This document shows positions 15,131-23,085 of a stretch of 33,401 nucleotides of DNA, piece after piece. Origin of the DNA: Armatimonadota bacterium (GTDB taxonomy: Bacteria; Armatimonadota; UBA10988); NCBI GenBank assembly GCA_016235455.1, contig JACRKZ010000095.1:1-33401 (forward strand), in the 5' to 3' direction. Within the stretch, counting starts at the first letter, position 1. Each line of letters starts with the position of its first letter. Both the position numbers and the translations under genes were made by a program. The notes beneath the pieces are model-generated. The model had not been told where the DNA came from and made no database searches. It was given only the letters and a program-made list of their open reading frames with translations.

Positions 15131-16423
15131 TCACCCGCGAGTCGCTGGCGGCTGGGCCAAGCGCGGCTGAGGCCGGCCCTGGCAGGCGCCGACCACACTC
15201 TCGCGATAGCGCTGATATTCCCAGTGTGGACTGTTCTCGGTCGTGTGGCAAGACTCGCAGCCAGCCTTGTCGCGCGCGGTGGGTTTGCTCGTCCGCGGCG
15301 CCTTGAGGTGCGCTTCGAGCTTGTCGTGGCAGGTGGCGCACTGCACGCCGCGGTCGCCCGATGCCGGTGGCCGTACCCCAGCGCGCCGGAAAGTCTCGTC
15401 GTGGCAGCCCATGCAGCCGGCAACGTCGCGAGCGCGCTGCTCGAGCGTGGTCACGGCCTGCGCGTGGGCATGCGTCCGCCAGGCGTTGACCGCGCGGCCG
15501 TGGCAGCTCACACAGGCCGCCGGCCGCGGGAAGGTCACCTGGGCCGCTGTGGGCGAGGCGGTCGACTCGCCATCGCGCACGCGCCGGTAGTACTCGTCGA
15601 TCCAGGCTTCCATCACCGGGTCGTGCGGGCCTTCTTCGACCAGCGCGGCGCGCGCCGTGCGTGAGCCGTCGGCGGTGAAGTCGATGGTGCTCAGCGACCG
15701 GGCGCGCCGCGCCTGGTACACCCACAGCACGCCGTCGCGCTCCGCCGGCGACTCGGCAAAATCGGAGTCGGTGGCCAGCGCCAGCACCGTCGGCCGCCGA
15801 TCGGCGGGCACCTTGGCCAGCAGCGAGGCGGTGAGTTCACTGCCCAGATGGGAGACCAGCACCACCACCTGGCAGCCATCGGCGCGCAGGCGGGTCACGC
15901 CACCGCCCACGGCGTCGGCCAGGTCGGCCTCGGCCAGCCGGCCGGCGAAGGCGGCCATGATGCCCACCTTCCAGCCGCCACTCTCCACCGTGCGCGCCGC
16001 GGGCACCTCCGGCTGGCCGGCTGCCGGCGGGCCGACGGGCGGCGTGAGGCAGGTACTGGCCAGCAGGTGCGCGCCGAGCACCGGCCCGAGCTTGCTCCAG
16101 TCTTCACAGTCCTGGGCGGAGAGGGCCACGACGTCGACACTAAGTCGCGCCAGGCAGCGCGCGATGACCGGCAGGCGGTCCGTGCGCTGGCCAATGTCGC
16201 CGGCCTCGATGATCACCTTGGCGCCCGGTGTCTCAGCCCGCCATTGGGTCAGCATGGCCGCGCGGCGGGCCAGTCCTCCGGCGTTGCGGCCGCCGCAGCC
16301 GCAGGCCTCCAGGTAGTCCTGACAAAGCCCGCCAATGGCAATCGACAGGTCGCCACGGCCAGGCTGTCCGCCAGCCAACAGCGGCACTGTCGCCAACACC
16401 AGGAGCCACGCACATCGCCTCAT
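15131..16423 (-). CDS. Exported four-heme cytochrome c with phosphoesterase-like N-terminal domain
   Basis: A 430-residue exported protein. The signal peptide is about residues 1-24. Residues 25-260 resemble the UshA/calcineurin-type domain seen in some multiheme proteins: an ACGCGG motif near 40-45, VIIEAGDIG near 70-78, VLVSHLGSE near 188-196. The full metal-binding His/Asp set of active phosphoesterases is not visible, so the domain is probably non-catalytic. Four CXXCH heme sites follow at 304, 337, 362 and 389, with additional histidines (HAHAQ near 318-322) as possible distal ligands. Heme attachment requires periplasmic maturation. The ATG at 16423 overlaps the stop of the upstream membrane protein (ATGA), so the two are coupled. 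It is likely an electron-transfer or redox-sensing protein; the partner is unknown. Confidence 0.82.
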   Translation of the reverse strand: MRRCAWLLVLATVPLLAGGQPGRGDLSIAIGGLCQDYLEACGCGGRNAGGLARRAAMLTQWRAETPGAKVIIEAGDIGQRTDRLPVIARCLARLSVDVVALSAQDCEDWSKLGPVLGAHLLASTCLTPPVGPPAAGQPEVPAARTVESGGWKVGIMAAFAGRLAEADLADAVGGGVTRLRADGCQVVVLVSHLGSELTASLLAKVPADRRPTVLALATDSDFAESPAERDGVLWVYQARRARSLSTIDFTADGSRTARAALVEEGPHDPVMEAWIDEYYRRVRDGESTASPTAAQVTFPRPAACVSCHGRAVNAWRTHAHAQAVTTLEQRARDVAGCMGCHDETFRRAGVRPPASGDRGVQCATCHDKLEAHLKAPRTSKPTARDKAGCESCHTTENSPHWEYQRYRESVVGACQGRPQPRLAQPPATRG

Positions 16424-19400
16424 CGTTCGCTCACCTCGTGGACGCTCTCGTCGCCATCGGCCAGCGACAGGCCGTGGATCCGCAGTGGGTCGCTACCGTT
16501 GCGCCGCGTGCGCAGGCGCAGCGCATCCACCTGCGACCAGTCCAGCCGCGCGCCGTGGACCACCGCCGACAGTCGCCTCAGCTCGACCGCGAGCCGCTGC
16601 CGGCCCGGTCCGCTGGGCGTCACCGTGGCGGCGAACCAGCGCCGTTCGCCTTCAGCCACCGCGCCGATCTCGATGGTTACGGCGCCGCCCTGGCGGCCCG
16701 CGTCCAGGTCGACCACGAGCGCCCGGGCCTGTCCGCCGAGCCGGCGCAGCGCCTGCACGTGGTTGGTGATGAGTCCCAGCGAACGCGCCGCGGCCGTGGC
16801 CGGCAGCGCCAACTCGACCGCGCCATCGCCGGCGAGGCCCAGCGCCACGCCGCGCGCATCAGTCTCGGGAGTGAGCCGGAAGACCGGCTGGCCTTGGGCG
16901 GCGAGCGCGAGTTCGGGGCTCTGCCAGCCCTCACTGCGGGGCAATACGTGGAGATCGGCCAACCGGTAGCTGGTCACGGTGGACCACCGCGCGTGGCCCT
17001 CGGCATCGACCGCCTGAGCCGCCACCGCGACGCTCTGAGCCGGCGCGGCGAGTTTCACCTCGGTGCTCGTGGACCGCGGCTCCACCAGGCTCCACCAGCG
17101 GCCCGGCCAGTTGTCGCTGGACCACGGGCCGACGCTGATCCAGAGCCGCACGGCGCTCACCTGGCCCACGCTGCTGACACCCAGGCTCAAGCGTTCGCCG
17201 GACCCGCGCGCGACCACCTGCAGCGGGGCACGCGTGGCCAGACCGTCGGCCAGCCAGTCGGCCAGCAACGACCCCAACGTCGGCGCGGCCAGGGCCGACT
17301 CGGCGTTGGGTAGCAGGCGGAAGGCTTTGCGGCCGCCGAGTCGCTCATGCAGCCGCAGCACACTGGGCAAGCGCCAGTCGGGCTGGTTGGACGATGCCAC
17401 CTGCAGCACCGGCACGGTCACCCGGGGTGCCCAGCGCTCGGGCGACCAAGCCGTCCGCCAGGCGTCCCGGTACATCGGTGAGCAGCGCTCCAGCGCCTCG
17501 GCCACGCTGCTGTCGACGGGGCGATCGGTGGCGCCGACGTCGGCCAGCAGCAGCGCACTCAGACCGGTCGTCTGAGCCGCCAGAGCGATGACCGGTGGGC
17601 CGGCTGCGCCGGCGGCCACCACCACCGTGCCGGATTCGGCGGCCGGCTCGCGCCCGAGGACCTGGACGCAGCGCCAGACGGCCAGCCCCTGATGCCAGGC
17701 CAGCCCGGTCTTGGGCGAGCGTCCGGCATCCACCAGGCGCGTCGACGGCCAGGCACCCAGATCGCTGTTCCAGTCGCCATCGAGCGCGGGATGCAGGTCG
17801 GGCTGAAGGCAAGTGTAGCCGGCGCGCGCCAGGCGCAGCATGTCGGCCGGCGGCAGGGCCTGTGCCATGTCGCCCAGCCATAGTACGCGGCGCTTGGCCT
17901 GGCCCACGGCCCGCGCCAACAACGCCCGAACCACGATCGGCCGCTCGCTGATGGTCTCCGCGACCAACTGGACGCGGCTCAGCCGTACGCCGTCGACCAG
18001 CGGTCCGTCGCTGACGGACGCCGCGGGCTGCTCCGCCAACTGGGTCGGCGCCCATGCTCGGTACAGCGCTGGCCCAGCCTGCTTCTGGCCACGGCTGACG
18101 GCGATCTCCTCGCGCTCGTGCGGCGCGACGTGAATGCGCCAGCCGGCGCGGGCGGCAAGGGCGACGGTCAACAGGCCGACGAACCAGGCGATGCGCCGCC
18201 GGTCCTCGGGCTGAATGCGCAGCTTGCCCCGGTTGGCCAGGATGAGGAAGGCCGCCATGAACGGCAGCGCCGGCAGGCCGGGCAGACCGCTGCCCAGTTG
18301 GCTCAGCACATGGCCGAGCGTGAAGCCCACGGTCAGCGCGGCGGCCTGGGCCCAGAAGTTGCGCACCAAGCCCAGGTCGAAACGCTGAGCGGCGGCCAGG
18401 AAGAGGGCCAGAAAAACGAAGTCGCCCCACCCGATGGCGCCGTGGATAAGGTCGCTGCCCAGCACCGGCCACGGCAGCAGGCTCACGTCGCGCAGCGCGG
18501 CGGCGAGGCTGGAGCCGCTGGTCATCACCTCGCCCGTGTGGCCGAAGAAGACCAGGTAGATATCCAACACCGCGCCGACCAGCGCGGCCATGACCACGTA
18601 ACTGGTCTGCCGGCAACCCAGCGACAGCAACCAGCCGGCGCCGGTGGTCCAGGCCAGCATGCCCACGCCCACGCCGAGCCACAGCAGTCGCGCCGACGAG
18701 GCCGGCACACAGGCCAGGTCGGGCACGCCCGGTCCGAAGCGGCAGAGCACGGTCAGGCCGACGCCGGCGACCAGCGTGCCCACGGCCACGGTCCAGCGCG
18801 GCCGACGGCTGACCCCGACCAGTACCAGCGCCGAGCCGAGCAGCGCGCCCATGATGGCCGAGACCGGCGCGGCGGCGGACAGCAGGAACGGCTGCAACTC
18901 AGGCGCCAGCCCCGCCACCAGCAGCCAGGACAGGCACCACACGCCGGTGGCGGCGACCATCGGCCAAAGCTCGTCGAGCGCCGCGCGGCGGCCGCGCCGG
19001 GGCCGCGCGCCCCACGGCAACGGCGGCGCGTGTTCGCGCACTCGACCATAGAGCAGGATGCCACTGCCCAACGCCACGCCCAGCAACGCCGCCAGCACCG
19101 ACCACAGCAACGTGCCGGCCAACTGGCGGCGTGGAGTCTCAACCACCACCTCGTCGCGCCGGCCGTTCGGCCGCACGGTGACATAGCGCTCCACCACCGG
19201 GCCGTCGGCGAAGGTCACGGTCAGCTGATAGGCGCCGGGGCTGAGCCCTTCGAAGCGAAAGAGCCCGACGGCATCGGCCCGCGTGGTCAGCGGCGCACCA
19301 GGGCCGAGCAGTTCCACCTCGGCCTGCTCGCTGGGCAGATCGGTCACCAACCGGCCCTGGTAGGCGCAGGTCTCCTGCGCGCCCGCCGCGACGGCGAGCC

Positions 19401-19434
19401 ACAGAAGCAGCAGCAGCGTGCGGGCGGCGTTCAT
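16420..19434 (-). CDS. Polytopic membrane protein with SPP/presenilin-like GxGD signature, fused to hydrolase-like region
   Basis: A 1004-residue protein. A signal peptide (1-19) is followed by a carboxypeptidase-regulatory/Cna-B-like fold at about 24-100 (EVELLGPGAPL, GLFRFEGLSPGAYQLTV). About ten transmembrane helices span 105-430. Within them LDIYLVFFG (Asp291), GWGDFVF (Asp338) and LPALP (388-391) occur in the order and spacing of signal-peptide-peptidase and presenilin proteases (D in helix 6, GxGD in helix 7, PAL in helix 9); RFDLGL after GxGD also recalls SPP. Residues 500-735 look like an alpha/beta hydrolase, but the nucleophile elbow reads AAGAAG with no serine. Residues 740-1004 are beta-rich. 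The ATG at 19434 overlaps the cyclase stop (ATGA) and fits the signal peptide. The aspartyl-protease reading is inference. Confidence 0.6.
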   Translation of the reverse strand: MNAARTLLLLLWLAVAAGAQETCAYQGRLVTDLPSEQAEVELLGPGAPLTTRADAVGLFRFEGLSPGAYQLTVTFADGPVVERYVTVRPNGRRDEVVVETPRRQLAGTLLWSVLAALLGVALGSGILLYGRVREHAPPLPWGARPRRGRRAALDELWPMVAATGVWCLSWLLVAGLAPELQPFLLSAAAPVSAIMGALLGSALVLVGVSRRPRWTVAVGTLVAGVGLTVLCRFGPGVPDLACVPASSARLLWLGVGVGMLAWTTGAGWLLSLGCRQTSYVVMAALVGAVLDIYLVFFGHTGEVMTSGSSLAAALRDVSLLPWPVLGSDLIHGAIGWGDFVFLALFLAAAQRFDLGLVRNFWAQAAALTVGFTLGHVLSQLGSGLPGLPALPFMAAFLILANRGKLRIQPEDRRRIAWFVGLLTVALAARAGWRIHVAPHEREEIAVSRGQKQAGPALYRAWAPTQLAEQPAASVSDGPLVDGVRLSRVQLVAETISERPIVVRALLARAVGQAKRRVLWLGDMAQALPPADMLRLARAGYTCLQPDLHPALDGDWNSDLGAWPSTRLVDAGRSPKTGLAWHQGLAVWRCVQVLGREPAAESGTVVVAAGAAGPPVIALAAQTTGLSALLLADVGATDRPVDSSVAEALERCSPMYRDAWRTAWSPERWAPRVTVPVLQVASSNQPDWRLPSVLRLHERLGGRKAFRLLPNAESALAAPTLGSLLADWLADGLATRAPLQVVARGSGERLSLGVSSVGQVSAVRLWISVGPWSSDNWPGRWWSLVEPRSTSTEVKLAAPAQSVAVAAQAVDAEGHARWSTVTSYRLADLHVLPRSEGWQSPELALAAQGQPVFRLTPETDARGVALGLAGDGAVELALPATAAARSLGLITNHVQALRRLGGQARALVVDLDAGRQGGAVTIEIGAVAEGERRWFAATVTPSGPGRQRLAVELRRLSAVVHGARLDWSQVDALRLRTRRNGSDPLRIHGLSLADGDESVHEVSER

Positions 19435-22400
19435 GCCAGTACCGCCTGGGCCGGCGCCAGATAGAGCCGGCGCACCCGCGCCGACCAGCCGGGCCCGGCC
19501 TGCTCGCCCAACCGCGCCACCAGCGCCTCGGCCCGGTCCAGGTCGGCGGAGCACCGTCGGGCCGCGGCCCGCGCGCCCAGAGCCGCCACTTGCTCCTCGG
19601 CCAGCCCGCAGGCCTCGGCCAGGCGCACCGCTTCATCCAGATCACCCGGCCACACGCGCAGCCGGCGGCCGCGGGCCGCCAGCGGCTCCAGGCCCATGCG
19701 CTCGGCCAGGCTGAGCGCCGCTTCCAGCACGTCGTCCGCCGGCCAGCCCTGGGCCAGTCGCGCCGCCGCCAGGTCGAGCAAGGCTAGCGCGTGCTCTGCC
19801 TCGCGGTGCCCGCTGGCCAGCGTCTTCACGACGCCCTCGGCCAGCGTCTCGGCCTCGTCGGCCCGCCCCAGCGCCAATGCCAGCCGCGATGCGGCCAGGT
19901 CGATCTCCTCGGCCGCCGCCAGTTCGCCCACGCGTTCGCGCACGGCACGTGCTTCGGCCAGCCTGGCCTCGGCCGCGGCGTGGTCGTCGCTGACCCGCGC
20001 CAGCTCGGCCATGGCCGCCAGCGCACCGGCTTCCCAGCGGGAATGACCCGTTTCGCGCGCCAGTTCGAGCGCTTCGTCGAGTTGCTCGCGCGCCTCGGCC
20101 AGCCGGCCGGCGCCAGTCAGTGTGCAGCCCAGCCAGTAGCGTACCTCGGCCTCGATGGTGCGCTCGCCAGTGGCCTGCGCATTGGCCAGCGTGGTGCGAT
20201 AGGAGGCCAGTGCGTCGTCCAAATGGCCCAGATTGCGGTGCGCCGAGCCCAGGTTGCCCGAGGTGTAGCACTGCAACTGCACGCGCATCGGATCGCCCTC
20301 ATCCAGCCCGTCCAGCAGCTCGGCGCAGGTATCGCAGGCGGCCAGCATGTCGGCGAACCGGCCCATGGCGTCGTAGACCGCCGCCAGGTTGTTGTAGGCC
20401 ACCCACTGTCCGAACCGGTCGAACTCCATCTTGCCCAGTTGCACATCGAGAGCTGCCTGGAAGTGCTCCAGCGCGCTCTCGAAATGGCCCTGCAGATACC
20501 ACAGGTTGCCGATGCCAAAGTGCGTGTCGCGCACGCCCGACCAGTCGCCGAGCGCCTCATACTCGGCCAGTGACTGGTCGAAATAGCCGTGGGCGGCATC
20601 GAACTCACCCAACTCGGTGTGCCGCCGCGCGAGCATGTACGAAGCGTCGATGACCGCCAGAGGGTCATCGAGCCGACGTGCCAGTTCCAGGCGCTGAGCG
20701 CAGTAGTCGATCAGCTCGGCATCGCCCGTGCGCGACTGCACCAGGGTGATGCCGCGCAGCACGGCCAGCTTGTCGGCCAGCGCGCTCTCGCCCACCTCAT
20801 CAGTCTTCTCCAGCGCGCGCTTGAAGTGCAGCAGCGCCTGCTGGTTGCTGAACACGCGCGCCGCGCGGTCGGCGCTGCGCGGCAGATAGAGCAGCGCCCG
20901 GCCGGCGGCCGCGGAGTTGTAGTAGTGGTAGCTGAGGTCGTCGAGGTAGGCGTCGAGGCTGGCCGCGTAGTGGTTCTCGATGTACTGGCCCATGCGCTCA
21001 TGCAAGCGGCGGCGCTCGGTGCGCAGCAGCGCGTTGTAAGCCACGTCGCGGGTCAGCGCATGCTCGAAGACGTACTCCTCGTCCTGGTCGTGCCGGCTCT
21101 CCAGGTGCACCAACTCGCGATGGCCCAGCAGGTCCAGCAGGTCGCCCAGGTCGCGCCGTTCCAGCACGAACTCCAGCGCGCTGCGCCGGAAGTAGCGGCC
21201 GATGATGGCCACGCTGGCCGCCTGGAGCAGCGCGCGCGGCTCGCTCGGCAACTTGTCGATGCGCGACAGGAGGATCTCTTCCACGCTGTCGGGCACCAGG
21301 TTGCCCAGTTCATCCTCGGTGATCAGCAGGCGGCCGCGCCGGTAGTCGATGGTCGGCCGACCGCTGAGTTCGGCGCGCTCGACCAGCGCGGTGACCACCT
21401 GGTCGATGAAGAAGGGGTTGCCTTGCGACTTGTGGTAGACCGCCTCGGCCAACGACGGCTCGATGCGCCGCTCGTCTTCGATGAGCCCGCGCGCGGCCAT
21501 CAGCGAGCCGACCACCTCGCGCGTCTCGTCCTCGGTCAGCCGCCACAGGTCGAGCCCCTGGTAGTCCGTAGTCCAGTGCGCCTCGTAGTCGGGCCGGAAG
21601 GCCGTCACCAACAGCAACGGCGCGGCCGGCGCGGCGTCATGGAGGTCGTCGAGCAGCTCCGCGGAGTCGCCGTCCAGCCACTGCAGGTCGTCGACGAACA
21701 CCAGCATGGGTCGCGCGGCGGCCGCCCCGGTGAGCAACGCGGTGAACGCCGCACGCAGCCAGCCGCGGCGCTGCTGCGGCTCCGAGGCCGACCAGGTCTC
21801 GTCGTCGGGCTCCAGACCCAACAGGAAGGCCAGGGCCGGCACCGCCTGCTCGGCCTGTGGGCACGCGTCGGCCACGCCCGCGGCGATCTTGACCAGCCGG
21901 ACGTCACTCGAATCCAGGTCGTCGATGGCCAGCAGTTGGGACAACACCTCGCGCACGGGCAGGTAACTCAGGTTGGCGCCGTAGCTCAGACAGCGACCCT
22001 CGAGGAACCGCGTGGTCGCGCCGTCCAGCCCGCGGGCCAGCTCGAAGACCAGCCGTGACTTGCCCAGCCCGGCCTCGCCACGGACGCCCAGCGTGCCGCC
22101 CTGACCGGACGACGCGCGGTCCCAGGCGTCCTGGATGGCGAGCAGCAGGTCGTCGCGCCCGACCATCCGGCTCATGCCCGCGCTCTGGGCGATCTCGATG
22201 CGGGCCGCGCGCCTCTTCTCGGCCACGACCGACCAGATAGGCACCGGCTGGCTCTTGCCCTTCACCTTGACCGGCGGCAAGGCCTCGAGCTCGAAGCTGC
22301 CCTGGCAGCGCCGGTGGGTGTGGCTGGAGATGAGGCTCTGGCCCCAGGCGCAGGCGGTCATCAGGCGCGCGGCCAGGTTGACCGTGTCGCCCATGGCCGT

Positions 22401-23003
22401 GTATTCCATGCGCCCGCCGGCGCCGACGCCGCCCACGCGCACCGGCCCGGTGTTCAGCCCGATGCGCAGTCGCAGCGGCGCCTGGGCGGGGATGGTGCCG
22501 TCCTCGTGCAGCCGCGCCAGTTCGGCGTGCATCCGCACCGCCGCGCGCAAGGCCCGCTCCGGCGCGTCCTCGTGGGCTACCGGAGCGCCGAACAGCGCCA
22601 TGATGTCGCCATCGAGGAACTTGTCGATATAGCCGTCGAACGAGCGCACGATGTGCTCGCCGGCCAGTCGCTCGAAGACCTGGTTCATGATGTCGGTCTG
22701 GCGTTCGCGACCGAGCCGCTCGGTCATCTCGGCGAAGCCGTCCAGATCGGCCATCATGACGGTGATGGTGCGCAACTCGTCGCGCTTGGCGGTCTCGACC
22801 CCGGCGTTGGGCGCCGTGACCTGGGAGTCGGCCAGCCACAGGCCGCAGCCACCGCAGTACTTGTCGCCCCGCCGGTTGGAGTACCCGCACGCCGGGCACA
22901 ACACTTCCAGCCCGCCCCCACAGCCGGCGTGACCGTCCTCGCCGCCGCAGAAGCGCCGCCGAGCGTCGTTGTCGACTCCGCAGTGGGGACAAACCAAGAT
23001 CAT
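19431..23003 (-). CDS. Class III nucleotide cyclase-AAA ATPase-TPR regulator
   Basis: A 1190-residue cytosolic protein. An N-terminal double zinc ribbon (CPHC ... CPACG ... CGGC, residues 5-53) precedes a class III cyclase domain (75-260). Metal-binding Asp86 (MADLDGF) and Asp133 (FLDGDIMALFG), Lys128 and Asp206 (AMGDTVNLAARL), Asn209 and Arg213 are all present; the Lys/Asp pair fits ATP as substrate, so cAMP is the likely product. A Walker A site (GEAGLGKSR, about 309-317) starts an AAA/STAND-type ATPase (LVFVDDLQWLDGD is Walker B). TPR-like helices fill about 700-1190. The ATG at 23003 begins with the zinc ribbon; the ribosome site is weak. A strong promoter lies just upstream. Such proteins sense unknown signals through the TPR part. 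The stop overlaps the next start (ATGA). Confidence 0.9.
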   Translation of the reverse strand: MILVCPHCGVDNDARRRFCGGEDGHAGCGGGLEVLCPACGYSNRRGDKYCGGCGLWLADSQVTAPNAGVETAKRDELRTITVMMADLDGFAEMTERLGRERQTDIMNQVFERLAGEHIVRSFDGYIDKFLDGDIMALFGAPVAHEDAPERALRAAVRMHAELARLHEDGTIPAQAPLRLRIGLNTGPVRVGGVGAGGRMEYTAMGDTVNLAARLMTACAWGQSLISSHTHRRCQGSFELEALPPVKVKGKSQPVPIWSVVAEKRRAARIEIAQSAGMSRMVGRDDLLLAIQDAWDRASSGQGGTLGVRGEAGLGKSRLVFELARGLDGATTRFLEGRCLSYGANLSYLPVREVLSQLLAIDDLDSSDVRLVKIAAGVADACPQAEQAVPALAFLLGLEPDDETWSASEPQQRRGWLRAAFTALLTGAAAARPMLVFVDDLQWLDGDSAELLDDLHDAAPAAPLLLVTAFRPDYEAHWTTDYQGLDLWRLTEDETREVVGSLMAARGLIEDERRIEPSLAEAVYHKSQGNPFFIDQVVTALVERAELSGRPTIDYRRGRLLITEDELGNLVPDSVEEILLSRIDKLPSEPRALLQAASVAIIGRYFRRSALEFVLERRDLGDLLDLLGHRELVHLESRHDQDEEYVFEHALTRDVAYNALLRTERRRLHERMGQYIENHYAASLDAYLDDLSYHYYNSAAAGRALLYLPRSADRAARVFSNQQALLHFKRALEKTDEVGESALADKLAVLRGITLVQSRTGDAELIDYCAQRLELARRLDDPLAVIDASYMLARRHTELGEFDAAHGYFDQSLAEYEALGDWSGVRDTHFGIGNLWYLQGHFESALEHFQAALDVQLGKMEFDRFGQWVAYNNLAAVYDAMGRFADMLAACDTCAELLDGLDEGDPMRVQLQCYTSGNLGSAHRNLGHLDDALASYRTTLANAQATGERTIEAEVRYWLGCTLTGAGRLAEAREQLDEALELARETGHSRWEAGALAAMAELARVSDDHAAAEARLAEARAVRERVGELAAAEEIDLAASRLALALGRADEAETLAEGVVKTLASGHREAEHALALLDLAAARLAQGWPADDVLEAALSLAERMGLEPLAARGRRLRVWPGDLDEAVRLAEACGLAEEQVAALGARAAARRCSADLDRAEALVARLGEQAGPGWSARVRRLYLAPAQAVLA

Positions 23004-23050
23004 GAGCAGACCACGCTGGCACCCGCCGCCCCGGCCGGGCGCAGTGCCCC

Positions 23051-23080
23051 AGTATAGGCCCGCCCGCAGGCCATCGTCAA
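23051..23080 (-). promoter_or_regulatory. Sigma-70-type promoter of the cyclase operon
   Basis: In the 82-bp gap before the cyclase gene the minus strand reads TTGACG (23080 to 23075), an 18-base spacer and TATACT (23056 to 23051). The expected transcript start is near 23044, about 40 bases before the ATG. This is the best promoter seen in the window. It would let the cyclase and the genes after it be read apart from the four genes upstream. Confidence 0.75.
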
Positions 23081-23085
23081 ACCGC

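Noticed and set aside
18118..19464. Open frame of 448 codons on the plus strand opposite the membrane protein
   Set aside because: Rich in Gln, Arg, Gly and His, with no recognisable domain, and antisense to the membrane helices.
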